From NCBI RefSeq assembly GCF_009755885.1, contig NZ_VYIX01000002.1, positions 1-64,000 of the forward strand: 64,000 nt of DNA, written 5' to 3'. The DNA comes from Brachyspira sp. SAP_772. GTDB taxonomy: Bacteria; Spirochaetota; Brachyspiria; Brachyspirales; Brachyspiraceae. Numbering within the stretch: position 1 is the stretch's first letter; every line of letters begins with the position of its first letter. The notes beneath the pieces were generated by a model. That model was given only the letters and a program-made list of their open reading frames with translations. It was not told where the DNA came from and did no database searches. Shown piece by piece: positions 57,251 through 64,000 of the stretch. Made by a program: the position numbers and the translations under genes.

Positions 57251-58351
57251 TTATTTATCAGTTTTTTTTACTTCTTTTTTTGCAGCTGCTTTTTTCGGCT
57301 TGCAAACTCTCTTTTTTGGAGCTTCTTCTTTTTTGCCCTCTTTATCTAATAAAGGCAATACCAACTCAGCAATTTGTACAGCATTTGTAGCAGCACCTTT
57401 TCTTATTTGGTCGCCGGCACACCATAAAGTTAAAGAGTTTTTAGCACTGATATCTTCTCTTATTCTTCCAACAAATATATTATCTTGATCTGTTGTATCT
57501 AAAGGCATAGGATATTTAAATTGTGAAGGGTTATCTACCACTTTTACACCTTTAGCTTTTGCTAATAATTCTTTAGCTTTTTTAGCTGTTAATTTCTTTT
57601 CTGTTTCTATTGTTATAGATTCACTGTGGCTTCTTAAAACAGGTACTCTTACACAAGTACAGCTTACTTGTAAATCTGGAGCATGTAATATTTTTCTGCC
57701 CTCATTAGTCATTTTTAATTCTTCTTTAGTGTATCCTGTTTTGCTGTCGAATGCATCTATTTGAGGAATTAAGTTGAATAATATTTGATATTTGAAAGCT
57801 TTTATGTTTAACTTTTTCTGCTCTGCATAATCATAAACCTGCTGCTGAAGTTCTTCCATACCCTCTTTACCAGCACCAGATACTGCCTGATATGTAGAAG
57901 CTATTATTCTTTTAATTTTAGCAAATTTGTGTAATGGAGCTAATGCTACCAAAGCAATAATAGTACTGCAATTAGGATTAGCTATAATACCTTTATGAAG
58001 CTTAACATCTTCAGGATTAACCTCTGGAACTACTAGAGGAACATTTTTATCCATTCTAAAAGCACTGCTGTTATCAATAACAACGCTTCCAGCTTTTGCA
58101 GCCAAAGGACTTAGTTTTTTACTTTCATCACTGCCAACAGCAACTAAAGTAATATCCATATCTTTAAAAGAATCTTTACTTGGTTTTTCTATGGTGTATT
58201 CTTTATTATTAAAAATAACCTTCTGACCTGCTGTCTTATTGCCTAATAATCTTAATTCATTAACAGGAAATTTTCTCTCTTGCAATATCTTAAGCATCTC
58301 TTTACCAACGGCACCTGAAGCACCCAATAAACAAACATTTACTTTTTTCAT
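57251..58351 (-). CDS. asd: Aspartate-semialdehyde dehydrogenase
   Basis: This 366-residue enzyme makes aspartate semialdehyde for lysine, threonine, methionine and diaminopimelate. NADP-binding LGASGAVGKEML (9-20), the VIDNSSAFRM loop, and catalytic Cys128 in ANPNCST are present, followed by QAVSGAGKEGMEEL. The last ~25 residues form an added basic tail (KKRVCKPKKAAAKKEVKK) absent from typical members. The ribosome-binding site is weak, and a decamer microsatellite lies just upstream of its promoter. Confidence 0.93.
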   Translation of the reverse strand: MKKVNVCLLGASGAVGKEMLKILQERKFPVNELRLLGNKTAGQKVIFNNKEYTIEKPSKDSFKDMDITLVAVGSDESKKLSPLAAKAGSVVIDNSSAFRMDKNVPLVVPEVNPEDVKLHKGIIANPNCSTIIALVALAPLHKFAKIKRIIASTYQAVSGAGKEGMEELQQQVYDYAEQKKLNIKAFKYQILFNLIPQIDAFDSKTGYTKEELKMTNEGRKILHAPDLQVSCTCVRVPVLRSHSESITIETEKKLTAKKAKELLAKAKGVKVVDNPSQFKYPMPLDTTDQDNIFVGRIREDISAKNSLTLWCAGDQIRKGAATNAVQIAELVLPLLDKEGKKEEAPKKRVCKPKKAAAKKEVKKTDK

Positions 58352-58389
58352 AAAATTAATCCATATTTAAATTATTTTTTGTAGTAATA

Positions 58390-58417
58390 ATTATATAATA
58401 TAATTTTTTAAAAGCAA
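58390..58417 (-). promoter_or_regulatory. Promoter of asd
   Basis: On the minus strand TTGCTT (58417-58412) and TATAAT (58395-58390) are 16 bp apart and about 40 bp before the asd start codon. Confidence 0.6.
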
Positions 58418-58435
58418 TATTATTATATTGAAACA

Positions 58436-58517
58436 ATTATTTTTTATTATTTTTTATTATTTTTTATTATTTTTTATTATTTTTTATTATTTTTTATTAT
58501 TTTTTATTATTTTTTTA
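58436..58517. repeat. Decanucleotide microsatellite (tttttattat)n
   Basis: Seven exact 10-bp units (58441-58510) plus partial ends. The run starts 19 bp upstream of the asd -35 hexamer, in the position of an UP element. Confidence 0.95.
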
Positions 58518-58591
58518 TTGTTATTTTAAAACTCATTTATAGAGCACAAACAAAAATGTAAATATAAAACAATGATAATAAAATTAATAAA

Positions 58592-59395
58592 TTACAAAAT
58601 AAACTTTATCGCTCTGAGTATCTCATAATAATCATTACTCTCATAAGCTATTGTATTATCATTAACCTTTTTAGCATTAGGATAAAACGACATCTTATAA
58701 GCATAACCATGTTCTTTATAAGTTACCTCAAGCTTAAAAGTTTTTGGAAGTTTTAAACATTTAAAATCTTGTGTTAATGCTTCTTTTACTTTTTCTCTAA
58801 TAGTTTCAATCATAAGATTAGGAGAGTAATTAATAGTAGAATAACCAACACCCTCTTTTACAGCAAGTGTTACTAAACTAGGATGATTAGGGTCCATATT
58901 GTTAGCATCATCACAAAGCCCTTTATCTCCAGATAAAAATACTGAAGGCACATTTCTATAAGCAGCTGCATAACTAAAAAACATAAACTCGCTTGCCGCA
59001 ACATCATTTAATTTTATGCTGAATACTTTAGAATTACTCATAGTATGCGATAAAGGATTACTTCCGCTTGTAGCAGGACTATGATACCCTATAAACATCA
59101 CAGCATCAAAACTCTCATCTATACCCTCAACCATAGAATAAGGATCTCCGCTCCACTTTCTATGCACTTTCACAATATCAGGCAAAGCAGTTTGGTCTAT
59201 ATTCATAGCAGAGTCATGAGCATCTTTAACAAATATCTCTTTAGCACCAGCAAGTATCGCTCCTTCACAAGCAGCATTAACTTCTTTAGTCATTTGCAAT
59301 GCATGCTCTTTATAAGTTAATGAACCCATATCTGTATCCGGCCATTGTGTAGTTGTTGTTACTCCTTCTATATCAGCACTAATAAATACTTTCAT
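58592..59395 (-). CDS. dppA: M55-family D-aminopeptidase (DppA-like)
   Basis: The 267-residue enzyme belongs to the self-compartmentalising zinc D-aminopeptidases. Ligands are visible as Asp8 and Glu10 in SADIEGVT, His60 in VKDAHDSA, and the MFIGYHS histidine, with SGDK further on. These enzymes remove D-amino acids, typically D-alanine released from peptidoglycan. An aagga ribosome-binding site supports the start. Gene name assignment is by family only. Confidence 0.92.
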   Translation of the reverse strand: MKVFISADIEGVTTTTQWPDTDMGSLTYKEHALQMTKEVNAACEGAILAGAKEIFVKDAHDSAMNIDQTALPDIVKVHRKWSGDPYSMVEGIDESFDAVMFIGYHSPATSGSNPLSHTMSNSKVFSIKLNDVAASEFMFFSYAAAYRNVPSVFLSGDKGLCDDANNMDPNHPSLVTLAVKEGVGYSTINYSPNLMIETIREKVKEALTQDFKCLKLPKTFKLEVTYKEHGYAYKMSFYPNAKKVNDNTIAYESNDYYEILRAIKFIL

Positions 59396-59525
59396 TTTTT
59401 GTTTCCTTTATATTAAAATTATTTTGTATAATATACTATTACATTTTTTATTTTATACAATATGTTTTATTTTATAAAATATATTGTATAATATGCTAAA
59501 ATAAATTAATTAAATAAAAGGTATA

Positions 59526-60683
59526 ATGATGTCTAATGTATTATCATTTTTTCAAACATATAAAAAAGAATTAAAAACTATATTTTTATTTTTTATTGCA
59601 ACAAGAATAATATTTGCATTAATGCTCAATATAGGATACTATTATCTTCCAAAAGGCGATGATATATATAATAATGTACATAATTCTTTAGATATAATAT
59701 TTCAATTTAATGACGCTTCTAATTATATAAGAATAGCAAAAGATGGATATAATGGTTCTTTATATGCATTTGGTCCTCTATATCCTACAATGATAAAATT
59801 ATTATCCCCAATATTTTTAGGCTCATATGAATGGTCTGCTTTTACAATATCAAATATATCATTTATAATTGTTATATTACTGCTATTTTATTATTTAATA
59901 CGATATATTGGAAAAACTGCTTCTATGTATGCAACTATAGCATTAATAATGTTTCCAGCATCACATTATAATTCTGTGGCTTATACTGAAAGTTTATTCT
60001 TTTTAACAATTTTAATATCAATAATATCTTATAGAAACAAAGATTATATGATATCTGCTATTTTTTGCGGACTCTCTATACTTACAAGAATAAATGGTAT
60101 AGCTTTACTTGCTGCATATGGTCTCGATATGCTTGTAAATTATATAAAACAAAAAAACTACAATATTAAATCAACTTCAGAATTACTTAAGAATGGAATT
60201 AGCTTTCTAATAGTAGTTATAGCCATATATGGTTTATGGCTTGTATATATGTATGCTAAAACTGGTAATGCTCTATATTTTTTGGAAGCACAAAGAACAA
60301 CATGGTCTAGAGAAACTCCTAATTTAATAGCAATAATAAAAACTATTATTAAGCTAATTACTAGAATATTTAAATATCCTGCTTTAAGAACTACTTTAGA
60401 ATTTTTATGCCCAATTACTATGCTTATATTCTCTATATTTTCAGTTAAAAAAGTACCTATATATTTCTCTTTCTACTCTATATTTACAATAATAATGCCA
60501 TTAACTACAAATAATGTTGATTCGCTAACAAGATATTCTATGCTAGTTTTATCTGCATATGCATTCATTGGAATAAAATCTGAAAAAAATAAAGTATTTA
60601 GAATAATATGGTTTTTAATATCTTTAATATTATTTGTAATATTTACTGGTACTATGGGACAATTAAGAGCAACTTTTATGTAA
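59526..60683 (+). CDS. PIG-V-like membrane glycosyltransferase
   Basis: The 385-residue protein has about nine to ten transmembrane helices. Family landmarks of PIG-V/GT-C mannosyltransferases are visible: DASNYIRIAKDGYNG and FGPLYPTMIKLL near residues 60-90, MFPASHYNSVAYTESLFFLT (about 140-160) and GLSILTRINGIALL (about 180-193). Such enzymes transfer sugars from lipid-linked donors on the outer face of the membrane. The acceptor is unknown. Either ATG of the ATGATG pair could be the start. Confidence 0.8.
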   Translation: MMSNVLSFFQTYKKELKTIFLFFIATRIIFALMLNIGYYYLPKGDDIYNNVHNSLDIIFQFNDASNYIRIAKDGYNGSLYAFGPLYPTMIKLLSPIFLGSYEWSAFTISNISFIIVILLLFYYLIRYIGKTASMYATIALIMFPASHYNSVAYTESLFFLTILISIISYRNKDYMISAIFCGLSILTRINGIALLAAYGLDMLVNYIKQKNYNIKSTSELLKNGISFLIVVIAIYGLWLVYMYAKTGNALYFLEAQRTTWSRETPNLIAIIKTIIKLITRIFKYPALRTTLEFLCPITMLIFSIFSVKKVPIYFSFYSIFTIIMPLTTNNVDSLTRYSMLVLSAYAFIGIKSEKNKVFRIIWFLISLILFVIFTGTMGQLRATFM

Positions 60684-60782
60684 AAATTATACCTTAAAAC
60701 TTTTATTTTATAAATCTATAATATATAATACAAATACTTGATAGGAATTAGTATTAAATAATAATTTATAAAAGAATAGTTT

Positions 60783-62075
60783 ATGAGTAATTATATTATA
60801 ACACAAAACAAAAACTTCTTTGACTCTTCAAATTTTGAGTGTATAAAAATAAAAAAATCTCAATTGAAAAAAATAAATAAAAAAGAAAAAATTAATATCT
60901 TTTTATATGATAATGAAAAAAATAAATTATACGGCACATACGAAATAGATTTAAATAAAAAAACAGAAAAAGATAATTTTTTATATTTAAACATAACAGA
61001 CACCTACAAAAAGAGAAGAGGAATATATTATAACCTCGAAGAAAAATATAATGACTTTTCAATTTATAATATAGATGAAAATATTTTTTATAAGTTAAAA
61101 GAGAGACTAATTTTATTAAACGAAAATCTATCTCAAACATTTTTAAGCTGCACCGTAGAAAAACAAAATAAAAAAGATTATATATTTCATTATAAAGCAA
61201 TAGAAACTTACCCATCATTATATATTGCAGAATATAAAAAGCCTTTTGATTTTTGTGCATACAACAGTATATATAAAGAATATTTAAGATTATTAAAAAG
61301 AGCAAATAGTGAAAATGATAATATAAGCAAATATTTAGAAATTGGAAACTATTTAATGAATATGCTTATACCAGAAAAAGATTTTAGAGAGCATTTATTT
61401 GAAGGCTTTAGAATAGTTTATTTAAATCTTGATGAAACAACCTCTTCAATACCTTGGGATATATTATCATACAATAATAAATTTTTATCAGAAAAAATAA
61501 TATTCTCTTATATTAGTGCTGTTAATGTAATGCATAAAAAAATTACAAACAACAAAAAAATTGCTGTAATATCAATACCCTATGATGATATAAACGATGA
61601 AAAAGAAATTGACTTATTAAAAAAATTATCTGTTAATAACAATTTAAATATTGACGTGTATAAAAAAGAACATGATTATTTTGAGTTTGTAAAAATTTTA
61701 GAAAATTATGATATAGTGCATATTATTACGCATGGTCATTCAAATGGTTTATCTTTAAATAAAAATTATATATTGAATAATATTTCTGCATTAGAAAATC
61801 CGCCTAAGTTGATTTTTATTAATGCATGCAATATGAATGACAGCAATATAGTAAAATCATTTTTATCATGCGGTGTAAACACTGTAGTTTCTGGAATTGG
61901 AAGTTTATCCGATAATATATACAATGATTTTGTTATGAGTTTTTATTCAAATTTACTTCATAAGCATTCAAGAATAAACACGGCTCAATCATTTCATTTT
62001 GCACATATAGAGATAAAAGACAATTATAATGGTTTTATGCGTTATAGATTTAATGGAGTAGCTTGTTATGTTTAA
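60783..62075 (+). CDS. CHAT-domain (caspase-like) protein
   Basis: The 430-residue protein has a C-terminal CHAT cysteine-protease fold from about residue 150. Its catalytic dyad is His317 in IVHIITHGHSNG and Cys349 in PKLIFINACNMND, with the preceding LNLDETTSSIPWDILSYNNKFLSE strand and the later VVSGIGSLSDNIYNDFVMSFYSNLL. CHAT proteases often act in regulated cell-death or anti-phage modules, fused to or partnered with TPR or sensor proteins; here the N-terminal ~150 residues match no family I know. No signal peptide is seen. The stop overlaps the amidase gene by 8 bp, so the two are translated together. Confidence 0.88.
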   Translation: MSNYIITQNKNFFDSSNFECIKIKKSQLKKINKKEKINIFLYDNEKNKLYGTYEIDLNKKTEKDNFLYLNITDTYKKRRGIYYNLEEKYNDFSIYNIDENIFYKLKERLILLNENLSQTFLSCTVEKQNKKDYIFHYKAIETYPSLYIAEYKKPFDFCAYNSIYKEYLRLLKRANSENDNISKYLEIGNYLMNMLIPEKDFREHLFEGFRIVYLNLDETTSSIPWDILSYNNKFLSEKIIFSYISAVNVMHKKITNNKKIAVISIPYDDINDEKEIDLLKKLSVNNNLNIDVYKKEHDYFEFVKILENYDIVHIITHGHSNGLSLNKNYILNNISALENPPKLIFINACNMNDSNIVKSFLSCGVNTVVSGIGSLSDNIYNDFVMSFYSNLLHKHSRINTAQSFHFAHIEIKDNYNGFMRYRFNGVACYV

Positions 62076-63111
62076 AAATATTTTTATGTTGCTGATTGTA
62101 AGTATAGTTGTTTCCTGCTCGAATAATACAGAAGAAATCACATCACCTGCCATAAATAAAAGAAAAAAACCGCCAAGAATATCGACTCTTTATAAATCTG
62201 ATTCATACAACTTAAGAATTAATTATATAATACTTCATTACACTGCATTAGATGATGATATGTCTTTAAAAGTATTAACAGACCCCGGAGTATCTTCTCA
62301 TTATTTAATAACAACAAGAGCAAATGAACCTATATATAAACTGGTAGATGATACTAATAGAGCTTGGCATGCAGGAATTACAATGTATCAAAATAGATAC
62401 AGCATTAATGATAGCTCTGTTGGAATAGAGATTGTAAATTTAGGATATATACAAAAAGTAACCAACACTCCTCAGCAGCTTGCAAGAATGACTAAAAGAC
62501 AGCTTGAAAACTTATATTTTACTCCATATGATGAATATTTAGAGTATGATGAATCACAAATAGAAAAAGTAGCATATCTTCTTAGAGAGCTGGTAGATAA
62601 ATATGGAATAAGACCTTACAATATATTAGGACACTCAGATATAGCACCATACAGAAAAAAAGACCCCGGACCAAAATTCCCTTGGAAAACATTATACGAT
62701 GAATATGATTTAGGTATATGGTATGATGAAGAAGATTATAGCAACTTTATGATGAGTAATGATTATAGAACTGCTACTGTAATAGATATAAAAAATGAGT
62801 TTATAAAATATGGTTATACAAGTATGCCAACTAACAATATATGGGATTATGACTCAAGAAAAGTGTTATATGCTTTTCAATGCAGATTTAGAACCAACGA
62901 TATAGACGGCAACATAGACAAAGAAACCTATAGCATAGCAAGAGCTTTAAACCTAAAAGTTAAAAAACTTAATGAAGCTTATGAACGCTCTAAAGCTAAT
63001 AACTTCCTTACAAATACATTCTTTACAAATATATTTATAAGCAATAATATAATAAATAATAATTGGGATTATATGCATACCAATAAAAATATTATAATGA
63101 GGAGAAAATAA
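62068..63111 (+). CDS. N-acetylmuramoyl-L-alanine amidase lipoprotein (amidase_2 plus peptidoglycan-binding domain)
   Basis: The 347-residue lipoprotein (lipobox VVSC, Cys17) cleaves the amide bond between muramic acid and the stem peptide. Zinc ligands are His57 (YIILHYTAL), the later His in YNILGHSDIAPYRKKDPG and the Asp that follows, with VSSHYLI, IEIVN and FPWKTLY as in AmiD. The C-terminal part (about 225-300, TATVIDIKNEFIKYGY...VLYAFQCRFR) is a peptidoglycan-binding domain. It overlaps the end of the CHAT gene by 8 bp. Confidence 0.9.
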   Translation: MFKNIFMLLIVSIVVSCSNNTEEITSPAINKRKKPPRISTLYKSDSYNLRINYIILHYTALDDDMSLKVLTDPGVSSHYLITTRANEPIYKLVDDTNRAWHAGITMYQNRYSINDSSVGIEIVNLGYIQKVTNTPQQLARMTKRQLENLYFTPYDEYLEYDESQIEKVAYLLRELVDKYGIRPYNILGHSDIAPYRKKDPGPKFPWKTLYDEYDLGIWYDEEDYSNFMMSNDYRTATVIDIKNEFIKYGYTSMPTNNIWDYDSRKVLYAFQCRFRTNDIDGNIDKETYSIARALNLKVKKLNEAYERSKANNFLTNTFFTNIFISNNIINNNWDYMHTNKNIIMRRK

Positions 63112-63115
63112 TTTG

Positions 63116-63790
63116 ATGCCTGTAGTTTATATAGCTTCCAGAGATATTGGTAATTACAAAGATAATACTGAGAGGCTTAAAGAAATATTAACAGAAAGCG
63201 ATATTATATTGGTTGAAAGTTTTAGAGAGGCTACTACACTTTTTAAAAATCTTAATCTTAATATAGATAAATCAAAATTAATAGAATTCAGTGAGCATAC
63301 AAAAAAAGCTAAAGATATTGATGATATAATGACAAAAATATTAAATTGTAAAACTGTTTCTCTCATCAGTGATTGCGGCACACCTGCTTTAGAAGACCCG
63401 GGAAGAGAGCTTCTTGAATATTGTTATTCTTATAATATAAAAGTAAAACCTATACCCGGTGTAAGCAGTGTTACGGCAGCTATTATGTGTTTGCCTTTTA
63501 ATTTTAGAGAGTTTTATTATGCTGGACTTTTGCCTAGAGATGACAGAGAAAGAGAGAGAAAGTTAATAGAATTAAAAAAATTGAATGTTCCTGTTATAGT
63601 GTTGGATACTCCTTATAGGCTTTCAAAAGTGCTTAATGCTGTAAAAAAAATATACTCAAAAAATAAAATTGCTGCTTTATGTATGGATTTAACTTTACCT
63701 ACAGAAGAGATTATAATAGATGAAATTGGAGTTCTTTGTTCTAAATATGCTGAAAACAAAAAAAGAGAGTTTGTATTAATTATAAAATAA
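63116..63790 (+). CDS. rsmI: Tetrapyrrole-methylase-fold rRNA methyltransferase, RsmI-like
   Basis: The start is the ATG at 63116, preceded by a gaggag ribosome-binding site; the upstream in-frame TTG is not used. The 224-residue protein has the SAM-binding fold of RsmI, which methylates the 2'-OH of C1402 in 16S rRNA: the N-terminal ASRDIGNYKDNTERLKEIL, SLISDCGTPALEDPG and KPIPGVSSVTAAIMCLP motifs are present. Two signature parts deviate: the usual ATPIGNL is ASRDIGNY, and the usual EDTR is ESFRE. It could therefore be a paralogue with another target. Confidence 0.8.
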   Translation: MPVVYIASRDIGNYKDNTERLKEILTESDIILVESFREATTLFKNLNLNIDKSKLIEFSEHTKKAKDIDDIMTKILNCKTVSLISDCGTPALEDPGRELLEYCYSYNIKVKPIPGVSSVTAAIMCLPFNFREFYYAGLLPRDDRERERKLIELKKLNVPVIVLDTPYRLSKVLNAVKKIYSKNKIAALCMDLTLPTEEIIIDEIGVLCSKYAENKKREFVLIIK

Positions 63791-63844
63791 TAAATGTTTA
63801 TTGCATTAAGTAATATTTTATTCCGAAATATATATAGCTAAAAC

Positions 63845-63850
63845 GGAGAG
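63845..63850 (+). promoter_or_regulatory. Ribosome-binding site of the right-edge gene
   Basis: ggagag lies three bases before the ATG at 63854, giving a short but usable spacing that supports the start of the partial gene. Confidence 0.6.
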
Positions 63851-63853
63851 AAT

Positions 63854-64000
63854 ATGTTTAATATACAAATAACAGAACTTAAAGAAGGAATGAAAATAGC
63901 TTCTAATGTATATGACAGTAATGATAATATTATAATAGATATGGGCTCTATTGTAACAAAAAGCACTATAGAGTTATTAAAAAAAAATTCTATTGAAAAA
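63854..64000 (+). CDS. Start of a probable HD-GYP-type protein (cut by window edge)
   Basis: The first 49 codons read MFNIQITELKEGMKIASN and then a segment VYDSNDNIIIDMGSIVTKS, as at the start of many HD-GYP cyclic-di-GMP phosphodiesterases, where L.EGM.LA..VYD..G.ILL..GT.LT is typical. No HD or GYP motif can be seen in the window. The family call is therefore tentative. Confidence 0.55.
   Translation, partial: MFNIQITELKEGMKIASNVYDSNDNIIIDMGSIVTKSTIELLKKNSIEK

Noticed and set aside
59081-59320. Plus-strand frame opposite the D-aminopeptidase gene
   Set aside because: It is antisense to a gene with clear metal-ligand motifs and has no start signal.
1-64000. Prophage, integrative element or insertion sequence
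   Set aside because: No integrase, transposase, capsid, terminase, or conjugation gene was recognised in any frame.

Overview
The window is a very AT-rich bacterial chromosome segment that I assign to a spirochaete, most likely Brachyspira. This rests on the low GC, the many TPR and BspA-like (DUF285, LRR_5) repeat proteins, the tamB-bamA-skp order, and the mix of lipoproteins with clostridial-type metabolic genes. The species cannot be fixed from sequence reading alone. I see no integrase, transposase, phage gene or CRISPR array.

Layout. Positions 1-15300 form a repeat-rich accessory zone: the 3' end of an RND efflux gene, two tandem paralogous TPR genes, purE, a lone AAA ATPase, a flavin reductase-like gene, a third TPR gene with almost identical 102-bp units, and a DUF285-DUF4132 fusion. 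These genes are separated by copies of a mosaic non-coding element (family A here), with a second element (family B) nested in it. Positions 15300-34700 are ordinary metabolism: an NfeD/ClpP-class membrane protease, an SDR/HxlR divergent pair, purL, a pnuC-nadR NAD salvage pair, pcp with DUF979-DUF969 membrane proteins, a UDP-glucuronate decarboxylase, an MFS transporter, gatA and neuB. tRNA-Thr and a hexanucleotide microsatellite lie just upstream of neuB.

Positions 35200-44995 hold envelope and carbohydrate genes: a lipoprotein, a LysM protein, an oligopeptide-binding lipoprotein, a DJ-1/PfpI protein, a phosphohexomutase, an LRR_5 lipoprotein and a pseudouridine synthase. Positions 45080-45290 encode a structured RNA on the minus strand with a textbook promoter; its architecture fits 6S RNA. 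Positions 45347-52936 are the outer-membrane assembly operon (tamB, bamA, skp/ompH), followed by ispD overlapping a MATE transporter, an M28 peptidase, asd and an M55 D-aminopeptidase. The right end, on the plus strand, carries a PIG-V-like membrane glycosyltransferase, a CHAT-domain protease overlapping a lipoprotein amidase, an RsmI-like methyltransferase and the start of a probable HD-GYP protein.

The least explained content is non-coding. A family of G-rich elements (C, related to B) has a long-range stem whose two arms change together between copies. The A elements carry terminator-like stems and sit flush against gene ends. Two microsatellites lie just upstream of the neuB and asd promoters. 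Among proteins, the DUF285-DUF4132 fusion and the CHAT-amidase pair are the most unusual. Nothing was searched against a database; family calls rest on motif recognition.
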